Source: Pseudomonadota bacterium
Lineage (GTDB): Bacteria > Pseudomonadota > Alphaproteobacteria > Acetobacterales > Acetobacteraceae
NCBI GenBank assembly: GCA_021801255.1
Contig: JAJYYH010000048.1
Location: 1 to 49,555 of the forward strand
Length of the DNA stretch: 49,555 nucleotides
Reading direction: 5' to 3'
Part shown: positions 15,985-24,109 of the stretch, piece after piece
Layout: the number at the start of each line of letters is the position of its first letter
How positions within the stretch are numbered: position 1 is the first letter of the stretch
Program-made: the position numbers and the translations under genes
The notes under the pieces: generated by a model
What the model was told of the DNA's origin: nothing
What the model saw: the letters and a program-made list of their open reading frames with translations, nothing else
Database searches by the model: none

Positions 15985-17241
15985 TCATGCGCCTTTCTTG
16001 ACTAGCGGACAGGATGAGTCCGCGAGCGGACGAAACGCATCCTCGCCCTTCACGGTGCGCACAATGTCGTAATAATCCCACGGCCCCTTCGATTCTTCGG
16101 GTGATTTGATCCGCGCGAGATACATATCGCGGATCACCCGGCCATCGATACGCAGATAGCCGTTCTTGACAAACACGTCATTAATCGGCGTCGCGCGCAT
16201 CTCTGTCATTACCGCTTGCGGATCGGTGCCGACTTTCGTCACCGCCTTGAGATAATGCAGCACGACGCCATAGGTTCCCGTGTGCTCCATCGTCGGCATG
16301 ACGTTGGTACGAGCGAAGAAGCGCTCCGACCACGCGCGCGTCTCAGCATTCATATTCCAATAGGAGGCCGTCGTCAGCATGATCCCTTGCGCCGCCTGGA
16401 GCCCGAGCGCGGGGATGTACGTGATGAACATCAGCAGCGCGGCAAGACGCTGGCCATTAAGATGCTGGCCGATGCCGAATTCCGCCGCCTGTTTTACCGC
16501 GTTGTTGGTATCCTGCGCGGCATTGGCGAACGCCACGACATCGGCCTTGGAGGCTTGCGCCGCGAGCAGCGCCGCGGAGAAATCGCTGGCACCGGTCGGA
16601 TGGAGCGCATGGCCGAGTACTTTTCCGCCGGCCTTGTTAATGAAGGCGGTAGCATCCGCTTCCAATTGTTGACCGAAAGAGTAGTCGGCGGTAATGAAAA
16701 ACCAAGTCTTGGCTCCTTCTGCCACCAGCGCCGCCCCGGTAACGTGGGCGAGCGCGTAGGTGTCATAGGTGAATTGCACGGTATTGGCATTGCACGCCTG
16801 GTTGGTGATCGCGCTCGCGCCGGGGCCGGAGAGCAGCGCAAGAATGTTTTTCTGTTTGGCAAAACCGCTGATCGCCAGGCCCAGCGCCGAATTCGGCACA
16901 TCGACGATGCCGAGCACGCCCTGATTATCGACCCAGTCGCGGGCGATCTGAATGCCGAGATCAGGGTTCATGCGATGATCGCCGCTGAGGAACTCGACTG
17001 GCCGACCGCCAATGGCGCCCCCCATCTCCTCGGCCGCCATCTGCGCCGCAATCACCGAGCCCGGGCCACCAGTATCGCGCCCCCAGCTCGACATATCCAC
17101 CAGCACACCGAGACGAATCGGATTCGCGGCGGCGCGCGCGCCGCCGATCCAGGGGCTGGCCAGCGCACCCGCCATAGCGGCGCCGGTGAGGCTGCGACGG
17201 GTAAGGCCGGGTTGCGCGCGGCGCGTGGGCGGATGTGTCAT
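15985..17241 (-). CDS. ABC transporter substrate-binding protein, LivK/aromatic-acid type, Tat signal
   Basis: The 418-residue periplasmic-binding protein has a twin-arginine-like leader (LTRRSLTGAAMAGALASPW, residues about 14-32) and the type I fold of branched-chain amino acid/aromatic acid binding proteins (IRLGVLVDMSS at the mature N-terminus, then DWVDNQGVLGIVDVPNSA, ADYSFGQQLEADA). No LivH/M permease or LivF/G ATPase gene is in the window, so it must share a transporter encoded elsewhere. As first gene of the homogentisate operon it probably delivers the aromatic substrate. It is coupled to maiA at the stop. Confidence 0.88.
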   Translation of the reverse strand: MTHPPTRRAQPGLTRRSLTGAAMAGALASPWIGGARAAANPIRLGVLVDMSSWGRDTGGPGSVIAAQMAAEEMGGAIGGRPVEFLSGDHRMNPDLGIQIARDWVDNQGVLGIVDVPNSALGLAISGFAKQKNILALLSGPGASAITNQACNANTVQFTYDTYALAHVTGAALVAEGAKTWFFITADYSFGQQLEADATAFINKAGGKVLGHALHPTGASDFSAALLAAQASKADVVAFANAAQDTNNAVKQAAEFGIGQHLNGQRLAALLMFITYIPALGLQAAQGIMLTTASYWNMNAETRAWSERFFARTNVMPTMEHTGTYGVVLHYLKAVTKVGTDPQAVMTEMRATPINDVFVKNGYLRIDGRVIRDMYLARIKSPEESKGPWDYYDIVRTVKGEDAFRPLADSSCPLVKKGA

Positions 17242-17268
17242 GTCGTCTCCTGGTCCCCATTGCTGATT

Positions 17269-17296
17269 CTTATCTTGCTACTTTACTCAATGACAA
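17269..17296 (-). promoter_or_regulatory. Candidate promoter of the homogentisate operon
   Basis: On the minus strand TTGTCA (17291-17296) and GATAAG (17269-17274) are 16 bp apart and lie 28 bp upstream of the binding-protein ATG, in a relatively AT-rich 114-bp divergent intergenic region. A regulator site may overlap it, but I see no clear palindrome. Confidence 0.4.
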
Positions 17297-17355
17297 ATAC
17301 CTTCGCAATAGGTGAATAACGGCGCAAGGGCTATCACCATGATGGCGACGATGCC

Positions 17356-19089
17356 ATGACGGAGACGATTTCATGCGATGTGCTGGTCGCAGGTTCGGGC
17401 GCCGGCGGGCTGGCCGCCGCCGTCACCGCGCGCAAACTCGGCCTCGACGTGATCGTTGCCGAAAAAGCCGCGGTTTTCGGCGGCACCACCGCACGCTCCG
17501 GCGGCTGGCTCTGGATCCCCGGCAATCCCCTGGCGCGCGAGGCTGGAATCGAGGACAGCGCGGAGGCCGCCAGACGGTATCTCGCGCACGAGGCGGGCAA
17601 TCATTTCGATGCCGCCCGCATCGATGCCTTTCTTGCCGCAGGCCCCGAGATGGTCGATTTTTTCCGGCGCGAAACCGCGGTGCAGTTCGTCCTCGGGCCG
17701 CAATTTTCTGACTATCACCCCGATGCGCCGGGCGGCCTCCCCGGCGGACGCTCGATCTGCGCCGCCCCCTTCCATGCCCGCGCCCTCGGCGCCCATGTCC
17801 GCGATCTTCGCCCGCCGCTCGCCGAGATCACGTTTTTGGGCATGATGATCGGCTCGGGCGCCGAGTTGCTGCATTTTTTCAATGTCACGCGCTCGCCGAT
17901 CTCGGCCGCCTATGTCGCGCGCCTGCTCGCCCGCTATGGCCGCGACCGGCTGCTTCATGGCCGCGGCATGCGGCTCACCAATGGCAATGCGCTGGCCGCG
18001 CGGCTGGCCAAGTCGGCTTTTGATCTCGGCGTGCCGATCTGGCTTTCCTCCCCTGTCACGGGGCTGATCGTCGAGGATGGCGCGGTGCGGGGTGCCATCG
18101 TCGCGCGCGCGGGGGGCAAAATCGCGGTGCGCGCGCGCCGTGGCGTCGTGCTGGCCTGCGGCGGATTTCCCCATGATATCGCGCGGCGGCGGCGGCTTTT
18201 CCCTCACGCACCCACGGGGACCGAGCATTTTTCGCCGGCGCCTGCGGAAAATACCGGCGATGGGATCACCCTCGGCGAGGCGGCGGGCGGCGTGCTCACT
18301 CTCGATCTCCCCAATGCCGCGGCCTGGGTGCCGGTCTCGCGCGTGCCCCATGGCAACGGGCGGGAAGGCGTCTTTCCCCATTTCATCGACCGCGCCAAGC
18401 CCGGCGTGATCGCGGTGACGCGGGCCGGGCGGCGCTTCGTCAACGAGTCGGATTCCTATCACGATTTCGTCCAGGCGATGCAGCGCGCCACCGCTCCGGG
18501 CGAGGAATGCGCCGCTTTCCTGATCGCTGATCACCCGACACTCCGCCATTACGGCCTTGGCTTCGCCAAGCCCGCCCCGGTGCCGCTCTCATCCTACCTG
18601 CGCTCGGGCTATCTGCTGCGCGGGGCGACGCTCGGCGAGCTTGCCGAACGCGCCGGGATCGACCCCGCCGCTCTGGTTGCCACCGTCGCCCGCTACAACG
18701 AGGCGGCGGTGCGCGGCGAGGATCCCGAGTTTGGCCGCGGCCGCAGCGCCTATAACCGCTATCTCGGCGATCCGGCGCGGAAGCCCAATCCTTGCGTCGG
18801 GCCGATCACGACGGGGCCTTTCTATGCGCTGAAACTGGTGCCGGGCGATCTCGGCACCTTCGCCGGGCTGCAAGGCGATGCCCATGCTCGCGTGCTCGGC
18901 GCCGATGGCGCGCCGATCGCCGGCCTCTATGCCGCCGGCAACGATCTTACCAGCATCATGGGGGGCAATTATCCCGGCGGCGGCATCACGCTCGGCCCGG
19001 CGATGACGTTTGGCTTCATCGCCGCACGCCATATGGCCGGCGTAGCGGCAGAGAAGCGACCGGCTCCGGATCGGACAGTGACGGCGTGA
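17356..19089 (+). CDS. FAD-dependent oxidoreductase, KstD/fumarate-reductase flavoprotein family
   Basis: The 577-residue protein has the FAD-binding GSGAGG at residues 13-18, EKAAVFGGTTARSGGWLWIPGN, and the C-terminal MGGNYPGGGITLGPAMTFGF, matching FAD-binding_2 enzymes such as 3-ketosteroid delta-1-dehydrogenases. It should catalyse a desaturation or reduction of a ketone or enoate; no steroid genes are present, so the substrate is unknown. It is divergent from the homogentisate operon and its last 74 bp overlap the convergent iclR-type gene. The ribosome-binding site is weak. Confidence 0.85.
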   Translation: MTETISCDVLVAGSGAGGLAAAVTARKLGLDVIVAEKAAVFGGTTARSGGWLWIPGNPLAREAGIEDSAEAARRYLAHEAGNHFDAARIDAFLAAGPEMVDFFRRETAVQFVLGPQFSDYHPDAPGGLPGGRSICAAPFHARALGAHVRDLRPPLAEITFLGMMIGSGAELLHFFNVTRSPISAAYVARLLARYGRDRLLHGRGMRLTNGNALAARLAKSAFDLGVPIWLSSPVTGLIVEDGAVRGAIVARAGGKIAVRARRGVVLACGGFPHDIARRRRLFPHAPTGTEHFSPAPAENTGDGITLGEAAGGVLTLDLPNAAAWVPVSRVPHGNGREGVFPHFIDRAKPGVIAVTRAGRRFVNESDSYHDFVQAMQRATAPGEECAAFLIADHPTLRHYGLGFAKPAPVPLSSYLRSGYLLRGATLGELAERAGIDPAALVATVARYNEAAVRGEDPEFGRGRSAYNRYLGDPARKPNPCVGPITTGPFYALKLVPGDLGTFAGLQGDAHARVLGADGAPIAGLYAAGNDLTSIMGGNYPGGGITLGPAMTFGFIAARHMAGVAAEKRPAPDRTVTA

Positions 19090-19885
19090 ACGACGCCGCC
19101 GCTTCCGGAGCGGCATGGCCTAGCTGGCCGGAAAGATGGTGGGCGTAGGCCACCACGGCAGCGATCTGAGCGCTCTCCGGTCGGAGATCGATGAGACCCG
19201 AAGGCCCCATCACGGTCACCGCCAGCTCGATCTGCCCGCCATGGTCGAAAACCGGAGCGGCGATCGCGCTCACGCCGGGTACCGGCGCACCATCGGTGAT
19301 GGCATAGCCAGCCGCGCGCACCTCCGCCGTCTCGCGTCGCACATCCTCAAGCCGCACCCCGGCGGCGACACGCTGGCTATGCGTCGGGTTGGCGAACTCG
19401 GCGGCGATCATCTCCGCGACCAGGGCGGGTGCCGCAAAGGCCGCGAAGACCCGCCCCGTCGCCGTACCGGTGAGAGAAAAAACCGTGCCGGCACGGACAT
19501 TGGCGTGTACCTGCGTCGCCGCCTCATGCACCTGTACCACGGTCGGGCCATGATCGCCCCAGACGGTAATCGCGACCAGCAGATCGAGCTGATCGGAGAG
19601 CAGGCCGATGGTTTCGGCGGCCATGCGCAACGGGTCGGAAACCCGCAGCCGCGCCAGGCCAAGCCGCAGCGCGAAGGGGCCGAGCCGGTAGCGGCCGGTG
19701 GCTACGTCCTGCTCGACGAGGGCGAGCTTGCGCAGGCTCACGAGATAGGCATGCGCCTGCGCCGGGGCGAGTTCGGCGCTGGCCGCGAGATCGCGCAGCA
19801 TCATCGCTCGCCCAGCGCGCGTCAGCGCCACCAGGATGCGTCCAGCGATCTCGACCGACTGCACGCCGCGACCGCGCACCGTCAT
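19016..19885 (-). CDS. IclR-family transcriptional regulator
   Basis: The 289-residue protein has an N-terminal winged helix (about residues 8-65, VQSVEIAGRILVALTRAG, then DLAASAELAPAQAHAYLVSL) and a C-terminal effector domain with GTATGRVFAAF and GVSAIAAPVFDHGG. IclR proteins control catabolic operons in response to small organic acids. The ATG at 19885 has GAGGGGG upstream. The C-terminal tail of about 25 residues (Ser/Pro/Arg-rich) reads through the antisense of the flavoprotein gene 3' end. Plausible targets are the flavoprotein and homogentisate operons; that is inference from position. Confidence 0.88.
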   Translation of the reverse strand: MTVRGRGVQSVEIAGRILVALTRAGRAMMLRDLAASAELAPAQAHAYLVSLRKLALVEQDVATGRYRLGPFALRLGLARLRVSDPLRMAAETIGLLSDQLDLLVAITVWGDHGPTVVQVHEAATQVHANVRAGTVFSLTGTATGRVFAAFAAPALVAEMIAAEFANPTHSQRVAAGVRLEDVRRETAEVRAAGYAITDGAPVPGVSAIAAPVFDHGGQIELAVTVMGPSGLIDLRPESAQIAAVVAYAHHLSGQLGHAAPEAAASFTPSLSDPEPVASLPLRRPYGVRR

Positions 19886-19928
19886 CGTGCTGAAACCCCC
19901 TCGCCATTGGCGGTGATGCGCGCCATCG

Positions 19929-20555
19929 TCACTCCCATGCGACGGTGCGGTTGCGCAAGACCGGTGTCCGTGCCCGCGTGGCGCGTGCCGCCTCCGGCAT
20001 GGCGCGCCAGGCCATGAGCTGCTCCAGGACAAAGCGCGTGGCCATCACGAGATCGAGCCCCAAGGCCTCGGCGATCGGATAATAGCGCAGGGTCTCAAGC
20101 TCGCCCGAACCCTTGAGCGTGCCGCTCACGCGGGCCTCGGCAACGACGAAGAACCGCGCGTTGAAGCGGATCGGCAGGCCCGGGGGTGTGACGGCGCGGC
20201 AGAGATAGTCGAGCCCATCCAGCGCGGGCGGCTGGCCGAGGCCGAGCCCGGTCTCCTCCTCCAGCTCGCGCGCCACGGCGATCGCCAGCGCGTGGGCGAG
20301 CGCGGGCCTCGTCCGTCGCTCCAGCCGCGCCAGAACCGCGGGCGCGAGCGGCGTTGCCGCCTGAGCACGATAATCGGCAGCGTCCACCCTGCCGCCGGGA
20401 AACACTAATCGGTTAGGGAGAAACCGATGGCCAGCGCCGCGCAGGCCCATCAACACCGCCGGGCCCAGGGCGCTCTCGCGGAGCACCAGCAGACTAGCGG
20501 CAGGCTTGGCGATCACGGCGCGGTGGACGGGGACGACCTCGGCGGTATCGGGCAC
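19929..20555 (-). CDS. NUDIX hydrolase with expanded NUDIX loop
   Basis: The roughly 208-residue protein resembles the RHS/NUDT19-like or CoA-type NUDIX branch: FPGGRVDAAD begins the box and ARELEEETGL ends it, but about 37 residues separate them where a canonical box has a much shorter spacing. The catalytic REXXEE glutamates are kept. It hydrolyses a nucleoside diphosphate derivative of unknown identity. GTG at 20555 with AAGGA and a 9-nt spacer is preferred; an ATG at 20627 would add 24 residues but lacks a ribosome-binding site and would nearly abut the divergent dehydrogenase gene. It lies 43 bp upstream of the iclR-type gene on the same strand. Confidence 0.8.
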   Translation of the reverse strand: MPDTAEVVPVHRAVIAKPAASLLVLRESALGPAVLMGLRGAGHRFLPNRLVFPGGRVDAADYRAQAATPLAPAVLARLERRTRPALAHALAIAVARELEEETGLGLGQPPALDGLDYLCRAVTPPGLPIRFNARFFVVAEARVSGTLKGSGELETLRYYPIAEALGLDLVMATRFVLEQLMAWRAMPEAARATRARTPVLRNRTVAWE

Positions 20556-20644
20556 GGGTGAGGTTCCTTGCGTGGCTTTCGCGACAACTTGCCGCAACCG
20601 GCCCGATGCGCAAGGCTTGGCGCCCATTGCGAGCGAGAACCATC

Positions 20645-21709
20645 ATGGCCACACCCTTGCCCACGCATCGCGCCCAGATCGAATTGATCCTTTCCGCCTG
20701 GGGATTTTCCGCCGCCGCCACCGCCGCCACCGCCGATGTGCTGGCCTGGGCTGATCTCCATGGCATCGACAGCCACGGCATCTCGATGCTCACGATGTAT
20801 GACGATTGGCGCCGCGCCGGTCGGCTCGATCCGCGGGCCGAGCCGCGTATCCTGCGCCAGAGCCCGGTCTCCGCCCTCGTTGACGGTGGCGGCGGACTTG
20901 GCCACTGGCCAGGGCGTTTCGCCATGCAAACCGCGATCGACAAGGCAGCCGGCATCGGCATGGCCGCCGTCGCCGTGCGCAACTCCGCGCATTACGGGGC
21001 CTGCGGCTATTACGCGCTGATGGCGGCCGAGCGTGGGCTGATCGGTATTACCACCACCACCACCTCGGGCGCCCGCGTCGCACCCACCCGCGCCGCCGAG
21101 GCCAAGCTCGGCACCGATCCCTGGTGTTTCGCCGCCCCTGGCGCGCCTGGCCAGCCGTTCCTGCTCGACATGGCAACCACCACTGTCGCCTTCGGCAAGA
21201 TTCGCAACAAAGCGAATGAGGGGATTTCCTGCCCGCCTGGCTGGCTGCTCGATGCGCAAGGCCAGCCCAGCACCGACGCCAATGACGCGGTTTCCCGTGG
21301 CGGCTTCCTCACCCCTCTCGGCGGCACGCCGGAAGGCAGCAGCCACAAAGGCTATGGCCTGGCGGCGATGGTCAATATTCTCGCCGCCTGCCTCTCGGGT
21401 GCGACCGTCACCCCGCATCCCGCCCATGGGAAAAGCCCTGGCGGCATGGGAATCGGCCATTTCTTTCTCGCCCTCGACCCAGGTCTGTTCCGCGAAGCGG
21501 CGGATTTCCGCGCCGAGGTCGCCGCCTTTTGCGACTTGCTGCGCGCCGCCACGCCCGCCGATCCAGCGCAGCCGGTGCTGGTCGCGGGCGACCCCGAACG
21601 AGCGGTTGCGGCCTGCCGGGGCCGCGCCGGCATCACCATCGCCGCCGGACTCGGAGAAAAACTCCGCGCCATCGCCGCCGCTTCCGGCGCGCCGTGGCTA
21701 CTGGATTAG
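20645..21709 (+). CDS. Malate/L-lactate dehydrogenase family (Ldh_2) oxidoreductase
   Basis: The 354-residue NAD(P)-dependent protein belongs to the Ldh_2 family (malate/lactate/ureidoglycolate dehydrogenases and related imine reductases). It shows GIDSHGISML near the N-terminus, VRNSAHYGACGYY and GSSHKGYGLAAMVNIL. The exact 2-hydroxyacid substrate cannot be read. The ATG at 20645 is the family start; the frame upstream is antisense to the NUDIX gene. It is divergent from the NUDIX gene and convergent with the MFS exporter gene. Confidence 0.88.
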   Translation: MATPLPTHRAQIELILSAWGFSAAATAATADVLAWADLHGIDSHGISMLTMYDDWRRAGRLDPRAEPRILRQSPVSALVDGGGGLGHWPGRFAMQTAIDKAAGIGMAAVAVRNSAHYGACGYYALMAAERGLIGITTTTTSGARVAPTRAAEAKLGTDPWCFAAPGAPGQPFLLDMATTTVAFGKIRNKANEGISCPPGWLLDAQGQPSTDANDAVSRGGFLTPLGGTPEGSSHKGYGLAAMVNILAACLSGATVTPHPAHGKSPGGMGIGHFFLALDPGLFREAADFRAEVAAFCDLLRAATPADPAQPVLVAGDPERAVAACRGRAGITIAAGLGEKLRAIAAASGAPWLLD

Positions 21710-21832
21710 AGGTCAGGGCCTGAAAATCAATCGAACTTGAAAAAGAGCGCCCCCTGGAAAATTGGGTTTTTCTCGTCGATTTCCGAGCAAGAAGGCATTC
21801 TTTTGCAAACTCTCAGGCCAGTGCGAATCTGC

Positions 21833-21854
21833 CTCCTGGAGCACGGTCCAGGAG
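21833..21854. terminator. 8-bp inverted repeat between convergent genes
   Basis: CTCCTGGA and TCCAGGAG flank a 6-nt loop (GCACGG) between the ends of the convergent dehydrogenase and MFS genes. There is no clear U-tract, but a bidirectional terminator role fits the position. Confidence 0.45.
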
Positions 21855-21871
21855 CAGCCCCTAGCCTTGGT

Positions 21872-23080
21872 TCAGGCCCGCGCCCGCAGGCGGTCGGTGA
21901 GCAGCACGCCGGTGCCGCCGGCCAGCATCAGGAGCGCCATGGGCCGCGCCGTGCCGTCGCTCAGCAGCCCGACCATTGTGCCGGAAATTGCGCCGAGCAC
22001 GAACTGGCCGGTGCCCATCAGCGCCGAGGCGCTGGCGGCCTGCGTGGCGTGGCGCGAGAGGGCGCCGACAGTGGTATTGGGCATGAGGAAGCCGAGCGCG
22101 CCCAGGTAGCAAAAAAGCGGCGCGGCAAGGCCGGCGACCCCGCCCCAGCCGGTGAAGGCGTCAAGTGTGAGCACGGCGGTGGCAAGGAACGCGGCGCGCG
22201 CGCTGGCGCGGATCACCCGATCGGTGCCGAAGCGCGGTAGCAGGCGGGCGTTGACCTGGGCGGCAAAGATGAAGCCCGCAGCATTCAGCCCGAACAGCAT
22301 GCCATAGGGAGCGGGGGCAATGTGGTATTGCCCGATGAAGGCGACCGGCGAGCCGCCGAGATAGGCGAACAGGCCAGCCAGTGCCAGGCCGCCACAAAGT
22401 GCGTGGGTGAAAAAGCGCGGCTCGCGCGCGATGCTCGCATAGCGGCCGAGCAGCCCGACCGGGCCGAGCCGGATGCGCCGGTTCTCGGGCAGGGTGTCAG
22501 GCAGAAAATACCAGACGAGAACCATGCAGACGGCGCCATAGAGGGTCGCGATCCAAAAGATCACCCGCCAGCCGGCGACCACCAGCACCGCTCCGCCGGC
22601 CGCCGGCGCGAGGATCGGCACCACCCCCATCACCAGCATCAGCCGCGACAGCAGGCGCGCGGCTTCGTGGCCATCGGCGAGATCACGCACCATGGCGCGC
22701 GGGATCACCATGCTCGCCGAGCCGCCGATGGCGGCGAGCGTCCGGCAGGCGGAGAACAGCCACAGCCCCGGCGCGAGCGCGCAGCCGAGCGAGGCCAGGG
22801 CATAGAGCGCGGTGCCGAACAACAGCGGCGCGCGCCGCCCGAAGCGGTCGGAGAGCGAGCCCTGTGTCATCTGGCCGATGGCGAGGCCCACGAACCAGGC
22901 CGCGAGCGTCATCTGCGCACCCCCGGGGACGCCGCCGAGATCGGCCTCGATGCGCGGGAAGGCCGGCAGGTACATATCGGTCGAGAGCGGCCCGACAGCG
23001 GTCAGCACGCCGAGCAGGAGGGTCAGCCAGAATGGCGGGTTGGCGCCGGTCAGCCCCCTCCGATCCGCCGCTTCGGTCAT
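21872..23080 (-). CDS. MFS drug exporter, Bcr/CflA family
   Basis: This 402-residue, 12-helix transporter has the motif A of drug:proton antiporters (GSLSDRFGRRAPLL) after helix 2, PLSTDMYLPAFPRIEADLG near the start as in Bcr/CflA proteins, and motif C-like GVVPILAPAAGG in helix 5. It should expel drugs such as bicyclomycin, chloramphenicol or sulfonamides, or amino acid derivatives; specificity cannot be read. The ATG at 23080 follows GGAGGGG; the frame upstream is Pro/Ala/Gly-rich and unlikely. It is a single-gene unit. Confidence 0.88.
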   Translation of the reverse strand: MTEAADRRGLTGANPPFWLTLLLGVLTAVGPLSTDMYLPAFPRIEADLGGVPGGAQMTLAAWFVGLAIGQMTQGSLSDRFGRRAPLLFGTALYALASLGCALAPGLWLFSACRTLAAIGGSASMVIPRAMVRDLADGHEAARLLSRLMLVMGVVPILAPAAGGAVLVVAGWRVIFWIATLYGAVCMVLVWYFLPDTLPENRRIRLGPVGLLGRYASIAREPRFFTHALCGGLALAGLFAYLGGSPVAFIGQYHIAPAPYGMLFGLNAAGFIFAAQVNARLLPRFGTDRVIRASARAAFLATAVLTLDAFTGWGGVAGLAAPLFCYLGALGFLMPNTTVGALSRHATQAASASALMGTGQFVLGAISGTMVGLLSDGTARPMALLMLAGGTGVLLTDRLRARA

Positions 23081-23299
23081 GCCCGGTGCCCCTCCGGCAC
23101 AAGCGGCCGGGCAGAAAATGCCGGTTTGCGCGGGCGGCATCGGCGGCAGCACGCGCGCGACTTGGCCGGGCCGGCCGGCGGGTTCTGGCATACCATTTGC
23201 GTTATCCTCTCACGGTTCGCGTCGCCGCCGGATGCCCTGGCCCGACCGCGTCGCGCCCGCCGCGCCTCTTGTTGCGTTTCACAGAAGGAGTGACCTCCC

Positions 23300-23734
23300 A
23301 TGATCGGCAGCCTGTCCCACCATATTCTCTCGCATGCGCATGCCTGGACGCCGCCTTCCGGCACGGGCAACGCCGATATCTTTGCTGCGCTGCAAAAGCG
23401 GCACAATGCTGCTCCCGGCACGGCAGACGCGACTGCGGCGAATGCCAGCGCCGCCGCCGCCCTCGGCGCGACGCCGGGCACCTTCAGCGCGGCGATGAGT
23501 GCCGCAGGGAGCGCTTCCGGCAGTGCTGCCAGCCTGGTGCCAAGCATGATCGGCGGCGATCCGTCGCCGGATACCCTGAGCGATGCCTCCCCGCTCGCCC
23601 TCGCGGGGCCGCTGCTCGGCCGCCACCAGAGCACGGAGAACGCGACCACGGGCACCGGCGCGTCCGCAGCCCAAGCGTCCGCCCTCAGCGGCGCCCATCA
23701 AGCCTACCGCGCCGTGGCGCATGGCCTGCACTAA
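23300..23734 (+). CDS. Ala-rich low-complexity hypothetical protein
   Basis: The 144-residue product starts after AGAAGGAGTGACCTCCC and is mostly Ala, Gly, Ser and Thr, with His-rich ends (LSHHILSHAHAW, and GLH at the C-terminus). It has no signal peptide, membrane segment or known domain and is probably disordered. It stands alone between the exporter gene and a small lipoprotein gene. The strong ribosome-binding site supports expression. Function unknown. Confidence 0.55.
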   Translation: MIGSLSHHILSHAHAWTPPSGTGNADIFAALQKRHNAAPGTADATAANASAAAALGATPGTFSAAMSAAGSASGSAASLVPSMIGGDPSPDTLSDASPLALAGPLLGRHQSTENATTGTGASAAQASALSGAHQAYRAVAHGLH

Positions 23735-23773
23735 ATCCTGCACTAAATACGGCGCCGCTTCCGGAGCCGGGAT

Positions 23774-23941
23774 TCAATCGTAATACCAGCCATAATGGTA
23801 ATAAGGCGGGGGAGGCTCGTCCCTCCCCGAGCCCGCGCAGCCGGCAAGGAGGAGCGCGCAAACAGCGCCGGCGAGCAGACAGGCGAACCAGAAGCCCAGA
23901 TGCCGATGTCGGAATGGCGACGGAGGCGGCCGATGGGCCAT
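23774..23941 (-). CDS. Small lipoprotein, 55 residues
   Basis: From the ATG at 23941 (GGAGA upstream) the product has a basic His/Arg/Pro-rich head, a hydrophobic segment and the lipobox LLAGC, so the mature lipoprotein would be only about 17 residues: an acidic/Pro linker and a Tyr-rich end (YYHYGWYYD). It is likely anchored to a membrane. It is divergent from marR across a region with a palindrome. Function unknown. Confidence 0.6.
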   Translation of the reverse strand: MAHRPPPSPFRHRHLGFWFACLLAGAVCALLLAGCAGSGRDEPPPPYYHYGWYYD

Positions 23942-24031
23942 GATCGTTGTCTCCTGAACCCTGCGCGGAGATGCGCGGCGCGCAGTTTCGAGAAAAAATC
24001 CTGCGATTTCGTTTCCTCCAAAACGCAAGGC

Positions 24032-24049
24032 TGAAATGATATCATTGCA
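24032..24049. promoter_or_regulatory. Palindromic operator-like site upstream of marR
   Basis: TGAAATGATATCATTGCA is an 18-bp imperfect palindrome with a perfect 12-bp core (AATGATATCATT). AT-rich palindromes of this length are typical MarR-family operators. It sits in the divergent region between the small lipoprotein gene and marR. Confidence 0.5.
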
Positions 24050-24084
24050 TAGCTTTCCCCTGGCATGCTAACGATAACGACGCT

Positions 24085-24090
24085 TATAAT
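24085..24090 (+). promoter_or_regulatory. Consensus -10 box of the marR-emrAB operon
   Basis: A perfect TATAAT lies 20 bp upstream of the marR ATG. No good -35 is present at the right distance (nearest are TGGCAT/GGCATG), as expected for a regulated promoter. TTATAATAA around it is itself nearly symmetrical and could be a second repressor half-site pair. Confidence 0.45.
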
Positions 24091-24109
24091 AAACGTCAGG
24101 AGAGGTGCC

